Source: Rhodococcus zopfii NBRC 100606 = JCM 9919 (GTDB taxonomy: Bacteria; Actinomycetota; Actinomycetes; Mycobacteriales; Mycobacteriaceae). Taken from it: DNA of 46,888 nucleotides. The notes under the pieces are model-generated. The model was not told the DNA's origin. It made no database searches and worked only from the letters and a program-made list of their open reading frames with translations. Positions 33,257 through 41,743 of this stretch are shown here, one piece after another; positions within the stretch are counted from its first letter, which is position 1, and every line of letters starts with the position of its first letter. The stretch is taken from the NCBI RefSeq assembly GCF_001895025.1, contig NZ_BCXI01000053.1:1-46888 (forward strand), written 5' to 3'. Both the position numbers and the translations under genes were made by a program.

Positions 33257-34396
33257 ATGACAGTGACCGGATCAGAGGGTGGGCGTGCGGCACCAGTAGC
33301 CGTTGTTGGCCTGGCCTCGACGCCGTTCCTCCCCGAACACGATGCCGTTCTCGACGAACTCGTCTACGACGTGGTGTCGCGAGCACTTGGCGAGGCAGCT
33401 TTGCGCAAGCAGGATATCGGCCTCTCCGTGACCGCGTCGATGGACATCTACGACGGTCGCAGCATCTCCGCGGGGATGACCAACTCCGCCTCCGGCGGAT
33501 ACCTGTCCGACTCGTACCGCCTCGAATCCGACTCGGGAACAGCGATTCTCTCCGCCGCTGAGGCGATCGCCTCCGGTGAGGTGGAAGTGGCTGTCGCCGT
33601 AGGCGTTTACAACCCGGAGACCGCGGCACACGGCACCGAACGTCGTGCCTTCGTCGAGCAGATCTCGAACCTGGCGTTCGACCCCCATTTCGCCCGTCCG
33701 GTGGGCCTGACCGCCGAGACGACATACGCGCTGCACACGGCGTGGGCACTCGAGAACAACCGCACCCTCGCCGAGTTGGCGGATCTGACTGCGGCGGAGA
33801 TCAACAAGTCGGTCGGGCACGCCCGGTCGGCCCGCCAGGAGCAGGTCACCGGGGCCGCTGTCCTTGCTGCGCCGCGCGCGAACGGCGCCCTCACCGAGCT
33901 GATGCTGCCTGCCCACAGCGCCGGCGCCGTGGCCGTCGTCCTCGCTTCGCCTGCCCGGGCGGCGCGCCTGCCCGGACGCAACGCGCTGATCACTGGGTTT
34001 GGACGTGGGACCGGCAGCTACCTGAGCGGTACCCAGTGGCTGACCGACGTCGGTGCCTCCACCCGCCATGCAGCCCAGACGGCATATCGCACTGCGGGCG
34101 TCACCGCCGCCGCCGAGCAGATCGACCTCGTCGAGTTCACAGCGCCGACCGCCAGCATGTACCACCCGCTGCTCGAGGCACTGGGCCTGGATGGGTTGGC
34201 TGCCGACCGCGTCAACACCTGGGGATCTGCGGCCGGTGTGTATCCCGGCCTGGCCAACGGCGCCGCGCGGCTCGTGGACGCCGTCGACCGTCTCGGTGAA
34301 GCGGCCGGCGGTACGACCGCAGTGGTGCATTCGGTCGACACCGTCACCGGTGCTGTCGCACTCGACAGCACCGTCCTCGTCGTACAGGGAGTGTGA
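33257..34396 (+). CDS. Thiolase-fold protein lacking the nucleophilic cysteine
   Basis: A 379-residue thiolase-superfamily protein of the SCP-x/lipid-transfer group. The N-terminal strand is VAVVGLASTPFLPEHDAVLD. The nucleophile position, normally C-x-S-G, reads LESDSGTAILSAAEAIASGE, so Cys is replaced by Ser. The C-terminal part has a domain switch LVEFTAPTASMYHPLLEALG and ends VTGAVALDSTVLVVQ without the CxG active-site cysteine. Ordinary thiolysis is therefore unlikely. It sits one base from a second Cys-less thiolase; the pair probably forms a heteromer with the DUF35 protein. The ATG at 33257 is preceded by GGAAGGA. Confidence 0.88.
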   Translation: MTVTGSEGGRAAPVAVVGLASTPFLPEHDAVLDELVYDVVSRALGEAALRKQDIGLSVTASMDIYDGRSISAGMTNSASGGYLSDSYRLESDSGTAILSAAEAIASGEVEVAVAVGVYNPETAAHGTERRAFVEQISNLAFDPHFARPVGLTAETTYALHTAWALENNRTLAELADLTAAEINKSVGHARSARQEQVTGAAVLAAPRANGALTELMLPAHSAGAVAVVLASPARAARLPGRNALITGFGRGTGSYLSGTQWLTDVGASTRHAAQTAYRTAGVTAAAEQIDLVEFTAPTASMYHPLLEALGLDGLAADRVNTWGSAAGVYPGLANGAARLVDAVDRLGEAAGGTTAVVHSVDTVTGAVALDSTVLVVQGV

Positions 34397-34397
34397 G

Positions 34398-35582
34398 ATG
34401 GCTCGACACGCAGTGGTCGCCGGCGTCGGTATCACAGAGGCCACGTCCCCACGCAAACAACAGTTCTCGTACATCGAGCTGTGCCAGCAGGCGGCATGGC
34501 GGACGCTTGAGCATTCCGGTGCGACACCGCAGAGCATCGATGCCATCGTGGTCGGCAACATCGACGGGTTCGAGGGCACCGTGCTCGGCGGCAAGCACCG
34601 CTCGAAGTTCCTCGGTCTCGGTGCGAATATTCCGCTGACCGTCGTCAACACCGGAGGCACCACCGGCGGAAACCTGATGCAGGTTGCGGCGCGTATGGTC
34701 GCCGCCGGCACTCACGAGCGGGTCCTCGTCCTCGGCGGCCCGACGTTCTATGGTGTGCAGGATCTGCAGTCCGCGATCAACACCAACTCCCCCATGGTCG
34801 TCGAGCAGCCGCTGGGTATGGGTGGGTTTCACATGGGCGCGTTCGCCGCGAGCGCTTATCAGGCGCGGCACGAGATCAGCACCGCCGACCTCGCCGCCGT
34901 CGCGGTCGCCGACCACGAGAAGGCGTCGCGTAACCCGTACGCCCACCTGCGCTACACCCTGACGGTCGACGAGGTTGTCGGCGGTACGCCGCTGTCGTCT
35001 CCCCTCACCCAGCCGATGGTGTGCCCGGTATCGACGTCGGCCTGCGCCATGCTGGTGACCTCGGAGGAATCCGCGCGCTCGCTCAAGGCGACGCCTGCGG
35101 TGATCCGGGCGATGGGCACCTCGGGTGACCCGTACCTCGGCGGCGGCAAGGGCGACTTCGCCGTGATGGAGAACCTGGCGATGCTCGCGCGGCGGGTGTA
35201 CGCGAAGGCCGGAATCCGCGATCCCTACCGCGAGTTCGACGTGGTCGAGGTGTTCGCTCCCTATGCGCACATGCAGCCGATGCAGCTCGAGGCCCTGCAG
35301 TTGTGCGCCGCTGGTAAGGGAATCGAGCTGATCAAGTCGCCGGAGAGCCGCCAGGGTGGAAGCCTGCCGATCAACCTGTCCGGTGGCCCCAAGTGCACCA
35401 ATGCAGGCGTCGCGGGCGAGCTCGCGCCGTACGTGTACGTGGCCTGGCAGGTGATGGGCGACGCGCCGGAGGAGATCCGCGTCGACGGCGCCCGTACCGG
35501 GCTGGCCCACGGCACCGGAGGAACCTTCTTCCAATTCGAGAACCTGGCAGTATTCGAACGAACCGAGGAGCGCGCATCATGA
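34398..35582 (+). CDS. Ltp2-like thiolase-fold protein lacking the nucleophilic cysteine
   Basis: A 394-residue protein starting ARHAVVAGVGITEATSPRKQ. Lipid-transfer/thiolase features include IDAIVVGNIDGFEG, FDVVEVFAPYAHMQPMQLEA and LSGGPKCTNAGVAGELAPYV. At the nucleophile position it reads VNTGGTTGGNLMQVA, so Cys is replaced by Gly. Cys-less thiolase-fold proteins such as Ltp2 are retro-aldolases that cleave 3-hydroxy branched acyl-CoAs, and need a DUF35 partner; here that partner overlaps the 3' end by ATGA. A retro-aldol C-C cleavage in this pathway is inferred, not shown. Confidence 0.88.
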   Translation: MARHAVVAGVGITEATSPRKQQFSYIELCQQAAWRTLEHSGATPQSIDAIVVGNIDGFEGTVLGGKHRSKFLGLGANIPLTVVNTGGTTGGNLMQVAARMVAAGTHERVLVLGGPTFYGVQDLQSAINTNSPMVVEQPLGMGGFHMGAFAASAYQARHEISTADLAAVAVADHEKASRNPYAHLRYTLTVDEVVGGTPLSSPLTQPMVCPVSTSACAMLVTSEESARSLKATPAVIRAMGTSGDPYLGGGKGDFAVMENLAMLARRVYAKAGIRDPYREFDVVEVFAPYAHMQPMQLEALQLCAAGKGIELIKSPESRQGGSLPINLSGGPKCTNAGVAGELAPYVYVAWQVMGDAPEEIRVDGARTGLAHGTGGTFFQFENLAVFERTEERAS

Positions 35583-36061
35583 GCGAGACCACCAGCACCA
35601 TCGACCAGGCCGTGACGACGACTCCCGTGCATTGGGATCTTGACTACGACATTCACCTCGGGCAGACCTGGGGGCGGTTCATGCAAGGACTTCGGGAAAA
35701 GAAGATTCTCGCCAACACCGGAGCGAAGTCGACGAAGGTGTACGTCCCGCCGCAGGCGTACTGCGAGGACTCCTTCGAACGCAACGACGAGTGGGTTGAG
35801 CTCAGCGGTGAGGGCGACCTTGTCGTGTACACCGTGGTGTGGCAGGGATTCCGCGGCGGACCGAAGGCCCCGTATGCCATCGGAGGAATCCGACTCGACG
35901 GTGCCGACACCCTCCTGATGCACTACATCGTCGGTCTGGACTTCTCCGATCCCGCAGGCGTCCGGGCGCAGTTGCCGTCCGGTTCACGCGTGCGTGCGGT
36001 GTGGGCCGAGGAGCGCACCGGACAGATTCTCGACATCTCGCATTTCGAGCCGGCGGTCTGA
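35579..36061 (+). CDS. DUF35 / OB-fold acyl-CoA-associated protein
   Basis: A 160-residue protein. The helical N-terminal hook (WGRFMQGLREKKILANTG) is followed by the rubredoxin-like region and OB-fold (GDLVVYTVVWQGFRGGPKAP, then PSGSRVRAVWAEE). The usual four zinc cysteines are reduced to one (VYVPPQAYCEDSF), so zinc binding is probably lost. DUF35 proteins clamp onto thiolase-fold enzymes and present the acyl-CoA; ChsH2-DUF35/Ltp2 is the studied case. The start overlaps the stop of the thiolase-like gene (ATGA). It ends the operon, just before a bidirectional terminator. Confidence 0.87.
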   Translation: MSETTSTIDQAVTTTPVHWDLDYDIHLGQTWGRFMQGLREKKILANTGAKSTKVYVPPQAYCEDSFERNDEWVELSGEGDLVVYTVVWQGFRGGPKAPYAIGGIRLDGADTLLMHYIVGLDFSDPAGVRAQLPSGSRVRAVWAEERTGQILDISHFEPAV

Positions 36062-36072
36062 CCTGCCATCAA

Positions 36073-36112
36073 CATGACTGTGGCCCCTCCTTCGGGAGGG
36101 GCCACAGTCATG
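36073..36112. terminator. Bidirectional terminator between DUF35 and thiolase genes
   Basis: An 18-base perfect stem (arm begins CATGACTGTGGCCCC) with a 4-base loop TTCG, 11 bases after the DUF35 stop and 13 bases from the convergent thiolase stop. Confidence 0.85.
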
Positions 36113-36125
36113 TTCGGCAAAGGTG

Positions 36126-37310
36126 TCAGAGACGTTCGATGATGGTGGCGTTGGCCATGCCGCCGCCCTCGCACATCGTCTGCAGACCGTAGCGTCCGCC
36201 GTTGTTCTCGAGGTTGCCGATCATCGTGGTCAACAACCGGGTACCCGAGGCACCGAGGGCGTGGCCGAGCGAGATCGCACCGCCGCTCGGGTTGAGCTTC
36301 TTCGGATCGCTGCCGAGATCCTTCTCCCAGCAGAGCGGAACCGGCGCGAAGGCTTCGTTGACCTCGTAGGTGTCGATGTCGTCGATGCTCAGGCCGCTAC
36401 GTTCGAGGACCTTGCGAGTGGCCGGGATGACTCCGGTGAGCATGTACAGCGGGTCGCTACCCATAACCGCGAAGGAATGGAAGCGAGCGCGCGGGGTCAG
36501 CCCGAGTTCGGCCGCCTTCGTCGCCGACATGATCAGGACCGCGGACGCGGCGTCTGTGAGCGGCGAGGAGTTGCCCGGTGTGATCGACCAGTTGATCTGC
36601 GGGAAGCGCTCGTCGAACTCCGGTCGTGCGAACGACGGCTTGAGACCTGCGAGTCCTTCGGCGGTGGTGCTCGCGCGCAGCGTCTCGTCGGTGTGGTGGA
36701 TCGTACCGTCCGGAAGCGTGATCGGAATCAACTCGCGTTCGAATCGGCCGGCGAGCTGCGCCTCGTGGGCAAGGCGGTGCGAACGCGCGGCGTACTCGTC
36801 GAGGGTGGCGCGGTCGAGTCCCCACTTGGCCGCGATGAGCTCGGCGGACACACCCTGGTTGACCAGCCCGTCCGGGTACCGGTCGGACAGCGGCCCGACG
36901 GTGGGATCTTGTCCCTGTGAGCTTGCGCCCATCGGGATGCGGCTCATCGACTCGACGCCGCACGCGACGACGATGTCGTACGCGCCCGCGATGACACCCT
37001 GAGCGGCGAAGTGCGCGGCCTGTTGACTGCTGCCGCACTGGCGGTCGACGGAGGTTCCCGGGACGGACTCGGGAAGCCCGGCGCGCAGCGATGCGGTGCG
37101 TGCGATGTTGAGGGCCTGCTCACCGGTCTGCGACACGCAGCCGGCGATCACGTCGTCGATCAGGGCGGGATCGAAGTCGTTGCGATCGAGCAAGGCAGTG
37201 AGGGTCTGCGAGAGCAGGTCGGCGGGATGCACGCTCGAGAGTGCCCCTCCTGCTTTTCCGCGTCCGGAACCGGTCCGGACGGCGTCGACGATGACAGCAT
37301 CGATGGTCAC
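36126..37310 (-). CDS. Acetyl-CoA acetyltransferase / 3-ketoacyl-CoA thiolase
   Basis: A 394-residue canonical thiolase with all catalytic elements: nucleophile in VDRQCGSSQQAAHFAAQGVI, Asn/His-type elements EVNEAFAPVPLCW and SGGAISLGHALGASGTRL, and the second cysteine in TMCEGGGMANATII. It cleaves 3-ketoacyl-CoA with CoA, giving acetyl- or propionyl-CoA. The start is GTG 37310, with AGGAGA eight bases upstream; the frame continues to 37382 without thiolase residues. It contrasts with the two Cys-less homologues just across the terminator and probably does the ordinary thiolytic steps. Confidence 0.93.
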   Translation of the reverse strand: MTIDAVIVDAVRTGSGRGKAGGALSSVHPADLLSQTLTALLDRNDFDPALIDDVIAGCVSQTGEQALNIARTASLRAGLPESVPGTSVDRQCGSSQQAAHFAAQGVIAGAYDIVVACGVESMSRIPMGASSQGQDPTVGPLSDRYPDGLVNQGVSAELIAAKWGLDRATLDEYAARSHRLAHEAQLAGRFERELIPITLPDGTIHHTDETLRASTTAEGLAGLKPSFARPEFDERFPQINWSITPGNSSPLTDAASAVLIMSATKAAELGLTPRARFHSFAVMGSDPLYMLTGVIPATRKVLERSGLSIDDIDTYEVNEAFAPVPLCWEKDLGSDPKKLNPSGGAISLGHALGASGTRLLTTMIGNLENNGGRYGLQTMCEGGGMANATIIERL

Positions 37311-37468
37311 GAGAAATCTCCTAGTTTTCTGTCTTCTGGATGGGTTGTTCAGGCGGCGCTCTTGCGCTATGCCGTGTTTCAAAAGTGGCGACTATCGGAC
37401 ATCGACCCGATGGGGGCGTGTGTCGGTGCTGCGAAACACAGTGAGGGACAACTAGTTGGGTGATTGAT

Positions 37469-37615
37469 CTACGGCGCCGATATCGCCAACTCCTCGAGCC
37501 GCTCAGAGGACCGGCTGGTTTTCATCCCGAGTTCGATGAGGATGTCGGCAGCACTCGACCGCCGAAGGGTCCCCACGTCGTGCGCACTCGACCAGTTCTT
37601 GGTCATGGGGTTCAC
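37469..37615 (-). CDS. Small coupled ORF, possible CoA-transferase tail remnant
   Basis: A 48-codon frame starting with a GTG that overlaps the previous small ORF's stop (GTGTGA). The C-terminal RSSAADILIELGMKTSRS loosely resembles the extreme C-terminus of CaiB-type CoA-transferases (an AD-x-L-x-ELG pattern). It may be the decayed end of a gene rather than a working peptide. I do not recognise it with confidence. Confidence 0.3.
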   Translation of the reverse strand: MNPMTKNWSSAHDVGTLRRSSAADILIELGMKTSRSSERLEELAISAP

Positions 37616-37740
37616 ACGCTCCCGCTCCTGGTGTCAATAGGCACACTGATCAGCGGACCAAGCAACCTGCCCGAGTCGACGGCGTCGATCCGCGGACGAT
37701 GAGCACCACACTCCGCCTGCACCTCCTCGACGTAGTCCAT
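37612..37740 (-). CDS. Small coupled ORF, hypothetical
   Basis: A 42-residue frame whose ATG overlaps the stop of the upstream small gene as TGATG, with GAGGAG six bases before it, so it has good translation signals. The product begins MDYVEEVQAECGAHRPRID and matches nothing I know. Together with its downstream neighbour it may be the remains of a longer gene. Confidence 0.35.
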   Translation of the reverse strand: MDYVEEVQAECGAHRPRIDAVDSGRLLGPLISVPIDTRSGSV

Positions 37741-37994
37741 CAGCGCTCCTCTACAGGCGAATGACGCGAGCCAAGAGACTGAGCTATCGGCGCCGTCGAT
37801 TCATACGACTGCGCAGGTATGAGAATGCCCATCCTGCCAATCAGGCCCCGCGTCAGCGCGCCCACCGCTCGAGTCTGGATCTCCAATGCCGCATCGACAA
37901 CGGATAGCGCAATCACAGCCGGACAGCCGATCCACAGCGGAATCCTCATCTCCTCTGGAAATCCCATCTCTTTGAAACACGCCCTATTCGTCAT
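37740..37994 (-). CDS. Small hypothetical protein coupled to an SDR gene
   Basis: An 84-residue protein starting at the ATG in an ATGA overlap with the SDR stop. It has one moderately hydrophobic stretch (WIGCPAVIALSVVDAALEI, about 24-42) and an ALTRGLIGRMGIL segment, perhaps amphipathic and membrane-facing. No family recognised. The tight overlaps on both sides argue that it is translated as part of the leftward operon 39830 to about 37470. Confidence 0.55.
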   Translation of the reverse strand: MTNRACFKEMGFPEEMRIPLWIGCPAVIALSVVDAALEIQTRAVGALTRGLIGRMGILIPAQSYESTAPIAQSLGSRHSPVEER

Positions 37995-38737
37995 GCGTGC
38001 CACAGGTTCGGGCCCGGCCGGGTCAACAGCAAGCGCGGGACTACCACGGTGCGCTCGAGTTCAGTCAGTGCAACGGTCTGGTCGGCGACGTCGCGGGCAG
38101 TGATCATCTCCGCCGGGGCGATCTTGTCGGCCAAGCCCGAGGTCATGTCGGTCGCGACGTAGCCCGGGCACACGGCTACACCGGAGACCCCGTGCGCGTA
38201 CTCCTCGACGGTCAGCGTCTCGCACAACGAGATCAGGGCGGCCTTGGTCGCGCCGTACGCGGAGTTGAGAGGTTCGGCACTGACCCCGGTCATCGAGGCC
38301 ATTGCGATCACCCGCGCCCCTTTCGAGGAGAGGCCGCCAGTGGTACGCAGCGTCGGAAGCAGTTGCTGGATCAGCTGGTACGCCGACCGAACGTTGACAG
38401 CGAAGAGTTTGTCGAGGCGCCGCAGAGGAAACTCAGCGAAAGGCCCAATCGCTCCCATCCCGGCGTTGAGGACAAGTGCATCGGCGCGCCCGAACGTGTC
38501 AACGTGCTCGCGAGCGAGGCGTTCGACCGCCGCCTCGTCCGACATGTCAGCCGCCACTGCGACGATGCGGCGTCCGGTGTCGGCGGCGAGGACATCGGCA
38601 AAGCCCTGCAACGACTCAGGCTGACGAGCACTGACGGTCAGATCCCAGCCTCGCTCGGCGAGGGTGCGAGCGATCAGGGCACCGATGCCTCGGCTCGCCC
38701 CGGTGACGAGGGCGGCCCGGGTGCCGTCGGCGGTCAT
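37991..38737 (-). CDS. SDR-family oxidoreductase
   Basis: A 248-residue classical [43 protein letters not shown], Ser in [13 protein letters not shown] and [34 protein letters not shown] follows. The end ([17 protein letters not shown]) lacks the usual tail GG of tetrameric SDRs, suggesting a different C-terminal fold. The ATG overlaps the stop of the upstream SDR (ATGA). The role is probably an alcohol or hydroxyacyl-CoA oxidation in the block; the substrate is unknown. Confidence 0.9.
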   Translation of the reverse strand: MTADGTRAALVTGASRGIGALIARTLAERGWDLTVSARQPESLQGFADVLAADTGRRIVAVAADMSDEAAVERLAREHVDTFGRADALVLNAGMGAIGPFAEFPLRRLDKLFAVNVRSAYQLIQQLLPTLRTTGGLSSKGARVIAMASMTGVSAEPLNSAYGATKAALISLCETLTVEEYAHGVSGVAVCPGYVATDMTSGLADKIAPAEMITARDVADQTVALTELERTVVVPRLLLTRPGPNLWHA

Positions 38738-39495
38738 CGGGGCGCCATTCGGATCGCGCCGTCGAGGCGGATCGTCTCACCGTTGAGCATGGCATTTTCG
38801 ACGATATGCCGAACCAGGCTCGCGTACTCGGCCGGTCGGCCCAGTCGTGACGGATGCGGAACCTGAGCTTCCAGCGATGCGCGGGCGGTGTCCGACAGGC
38901 CCTTCAGGATCGGCGTTTCGAACATGCCGGGGGCAATCGTCATGACGCGGATCAGCCTGTCCGCCAGATCTCGTGCGATCGGCAGGGTCATGCCGACGAT
39001 GCCACCTTTGGACGCCGAGTAGGACGCTTGCCCGATCTGACCGTCGAAGGCGGCGACAGAGGCCGTAGTGACGATGACCCCACGCTCACCGTCGATCGGC
39101 TCGGTGGCCGCGATGGCAGAAGCGGCGAGACGAATGACGTTGAAGGTTCCGATGAGGTTGACCTCGACGACACGGCGGAAGCGCTCAATGTCGAGCGGGC
39201 CCTTGGAGCTCAATGTCCGCGCCGGATCTCCGATTCCGGCACAGTTGACGACGATCCGCAGATCACCCCACCCTGCGGCAATGTCAACAGCGGGCCCCAC
39301 CTGATCGGCTTCACGAACGTCCGCCCCTATGAATCGAACCGCATCGCCCAGGCTGTGCAGACCGCGCAGATCCGCTGAGGGTAGGTCAAGTGCAACCACA
39401 CGGGCGCCGGCGGCGACGAGCTCTGCTGTGGTGGCCAGGCCCAGGCCGGAGGCGCCGCCAGTAACGAGGGCAACGGTGTCGGCAGTGATGATCAT
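38734..39495 (-). CDS. SDR, HSD10-like 3-hydroxyacyl-CoA dehydrogenase
   Basis: A 253-residue SDR with the type-II hydroxyacyl-CoA dehydrogenase pattern: [56 protein letters not shown], Ser in [12 protein letters not shown] and [31 protein letters not shown]. This signature marks 3-hydroxy-2-methylacyl-CoA dehydrogenases, fitting methyl-branched intermediates and the racemase at 18878. The start is ATG 39495 in an ATGA overlap with the upstream small gene; the extended frame to 39603 lies inside that gene. Confidence 0.9.
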   Translation of the reverse strand: MIITADTVALVTGGASGLGLATTAELVAAGARVVALDLPSADLRGLHSLGDAVRFIGADVREADQVGPAVDIAAGWGDLRIVVNCAGIGDPARTLSSKGPLDIERFRRVVEVNLIGTFNVIRLAASAIAATEPIDGERGVIVTTASVAAFDGQIGQASYSASKGGIVGMTLPIARDLADRLIRVMTIAPGMFETPILKGLSDTARASLEAQVPHPSRLGRPAEYASLVRHIVENAMLNGETIRLDGAIRMAPR

Positions 39496-39830
39496 CGGGC
39501 GGTGTCCATCCATTCGATGTGTGCAGCAACGGTTCCTGTATCCGGCTGGTACCAGCCCTTGAGCTGGGCGTAGTCGAGCATTGAGGCAAAGCTGGACTCC
39601 CATTCCGGCGACGGTGTTGCCTTCAGGGCAGCCCGAGCGGTGTCCCGCAAGGCGGTGACGTCCAGACGGACAGCCTCTGGCGTGGAGTCTGGGGCGGCGA
39701 GCTTCACGGACACCAGGGCGTCGACGATCGCAGTGGGCGACTGGCTGGTGTTCGCGATGATCGATAGGCGACGAAAGTCATCAGGTTCCTGAACTGTTGG
39801 TGGAACCGTGGGCTTCACCTCTATGTACAT
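39492..39830 (-). CDS. Conserved-looking small protein heading the SDR operon
   Basis: A 112-residue soluble protein ([19 protein letters not shown] ... [20 protein letters not shown]). GGGAGA five bases before the ATG is a good ribosome site, and the stop overlaps the next SDR start. The C-terminal half reads as alpha/beta with WESSF and [17 protein letters not shown] do not recognise the family. As first gene of an SDR operon it may be an accessory or small binding protein. Confidence 0.75.
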   Translation of the reverse strand: MYIEVKPTVPPTVQEPDDFRRLSIIANTSQSPTAIVDALVSVKLAAPDSTPEAVRLDVTALRDTARAALKATPSPEWESSFASMLDYAQLKGWYQPDTGTVAAHIEWMDTAR

Positions 39831-40450
39831 CTTGTCTCCCGGTTGTGAGCTGGTGCTTCAAGCCTCACACCGGGTGCAGGCCTGCGGTCGTCGCATTTCG
39901 ATACGCAGTCATCAGTACTTGATGCGATCAGGGTTACTTCGCGACCCACCTATGTGTTGGGCGTCACCTTCGACACTTGTGGACTCGCGCTTTCGGGGCT
40001 TAGGAGTGCGCGGACACACGGCTCACTGGCCGCGCGTATCCCACGGAGTAACGGATGCGTCTTCTTCGCGCGATCAACGAAGCGCGACGCCTCCCAGGCC
40101 GGAAAGGGCGGTTCGGGTGGCCAGACAATCGTCCGCTACGGCAAGCGGATGCAAACCGCCGTCGCCGTTGGTGCAACGTTCACAACGTCACGGCGACGGC
40201 GTGAGCAGAACTGTTGCCGTCGGGACGTGCTCGTTCACGAGTCTCGGGAGGTGTCGGAAACGGCGGACTGTTGCTCCGCGTCACTCCTGACGCATCGCTG
40301 ACCTTGCGCGTGCGGCCGACGCGTGCCTGGTTGACCGAGCCAGGGACGCGTGTTCGTATCAAAGCGACCTCGGGCAAGGAGTACCGGTTTGCGAAAGCCG
40401 CGTGCGGGCGGTGGCCGAACTGGTCCGATGAGGCGCGCCTCTTCCCACTG
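39831..40450. other. 620-base stretch without a recognised gene
   Basis: It lies upstream of the leftward SDR operon and behind the stop of the next leftward operon. The left end must hold the SDR-operon promoter; an imperfect half of the block motif (GCGACG arm, minus strand, at 39889-39894 with CGAAAT next to it) is there. Short frames on both strands between 39950 and 40450 have no family resemblance, and their composition looks like non-coding or decayed DNA. No hairpin of note seen. Confidence 0.5.
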
Positions 40451-41605
40451 TCAATAGCTTCGAGGAAGACCCAGCATTCGACGTGAGATGTAGTTGAGGA
40501 TCATCTCGTTGTTGAGCGGAGCGACCCGCAGAATTCGAATCATCGGGTAGAGGGTGATGATGTCGGTGTCCTCATCGAACCCGGACCCGCCGTGCGTCTG
40601 TATTGCCGCGTCGATCGCACGATACGACGCTTCCGAGGCGAGGTACTTCGCGATGTTGGCGTCGTCAGCGGCATCCTCTCCGCGGTCGAATCCCTCTGCG
40701 GCGCGGTAAGTCATCGCGCGGGCTGCGTCGAGATGCGCTTTCGCTGCAGCGAGTGGGTGTGAGACTGCTTGATACGACCCGATCGGCGAACCCCATGGGC
40801 TCCGTGCGCGCGCGTAGCCAACTGCTTTGTCCAGTGCGAGCCGGCCGAGTCCCAGTGTCCACGCAGCGATGACGACGCGTTCGGCATTCAAGGAGTCGAA
40901 CATCGCGGCCAACCCGTGTCCGGCCTCTCCGATGAGTGAATCCGATGGCAGGGTGACGTTGTCGAACCACACGCTGAACTGGCGCTCCGGGGCCTTCCAA
41001 TCGATATTCATCGGCTGCATCGTTACTCCTGGGGTGTCCCGTGGAAGCACGAAGACCGACATACCCTCGGTCTTGTTCGCGGGGTTCGGGGGAGCCGTCC
41101 GTGCAACGACCATGATGTGGCTGGCCTGGTCCGCACCGGAAATGAACACCTTCTGCCCGTTGAGGACATAACGCCCGTTCTCATCGTGGTGCGCGAAGGT
41201 ACGCATCTCGAAACTGTTCGTTCCCGCGTCAGGTTCGGTGATCGCGAAACAGAATGTCTGTTCTGCCTCCAGTGTCGGGGTAACGTATCGCTCGATCTGT
41301 GCTGGCGTTCCGTGTCGAACAACTGCCTGCCTGGCGAACGACGTCAGCGAGAACAGCATGGGCGGAGTGCCCGCGTGGCTCATCTGTTCCATGATCGCGG
41401 CCGTGGCGACGAGCCCGCCTCCTGCCCCTCCGATTTCCTCGGGCACACCGAGCGCAAACAAACCTTGCTCGGCCATCGCCTTGTACATCTCGATCGGCGC
41501 CCGGTTCTCACGGGCACAATCCAGGTAATAGCGTCTGTCCCATCGTTTTGTGACCCCCTCGACTGCTTCGTGAACAGCCGCGAGCAACTCGTTCGATTCG
41601 TTCAT
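40451..41605 (-). CDS. Acyl-CoA dehydrogenase, branched-substrate type
   Basis: A 384-residue ACAD: FALGVPEEIGGAGGGLVATA, CFAITEPDAGTNSFEMRTF, YVLNGQKVFISGADQASH, SPWGSPIGSYQAVSHPLAAA, then THGGSGFDEDTDIITLYPMI. The late Glu is absent; SLNAERVVIAAW provides a Glu at the isovaleryl-CoA-type position. It is a paralogue of the enzyme at 23528 (same GLPRSY end). The start is ATG 41605, with GAGAGG seven bases upstream. It follows the crotonase gene by 138 bases on the same strand, probably one transcript. The substrate is inferred to be a branched acyl-CoA. Confidence 0.9.
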   Translation of the reverse strand: MNESNELLAAVHEAVEGVTKRWDRRYYLDCARENRAPIEMYKAMAEQGLFALGVPEEIGGAGGGLVATAAIMEQMSHAGTPPMLFSLTSFARQAVVRHGTPAQIERYVTPTLEAEQTFCFAITEPDAGTNSFEMRTFAHHDENGRYVLNGQKVFISGADQASHIMVVARTAPPNPANKTEGMSVFVLPRDTPGVTMQPMNIDWKAPERQFSVWFDNVTLPSDSLIGEAGHGLAAMFDSLNAERVVIAAWTLGLGRLALDKAVGYARARSPWGSPIGSYQAVSHPLAAAKAHLDAARAMTYRAAEGFDRGEDAADDANIAKYLASEASYRAIDAAIQTHGGSGFDEDTDIITLYPMIRILRVAPLNNEMILNYISRRMLGLPRSY

Positions 41606-41743
41606 GGTTTTACCTCTCATCGGTTTCGGCAGGAAAGGCCGAAGTCCCCGCCGAGTGCAAGGTTGCGTACCCTTGTGGCGTGCTCGTCCGAAACCTCTTT
41701 TCGGAAGGGGCCCGAGCGGGAAGGGTCGAAAACGTGGTCAACG

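Noticed and set aside
33272..34711. 479-codon and (34344-35534) 396-codon minus-strand frames
   Set aside because: Both are shadows of the two thiolase-fold genes; their composition is Arg/His/Gly-rich without any domain.
35579..36061. Limonene-epoxide hydrolase, judged by size and context
   Set aside because: The sequence has the DUF35/OB-fold layout (YVPPQAYCEDSF, GGPKAP) and none of the epoxide hydrolase Asp-Arg-Asp pattern.
37380..37400. Block motif upstream of the thiolase at 36126
   Set aside because: GGCGACTATCGGACA has the right words, but the spacing and order do not fit TGTCGC-N6-GGACA.
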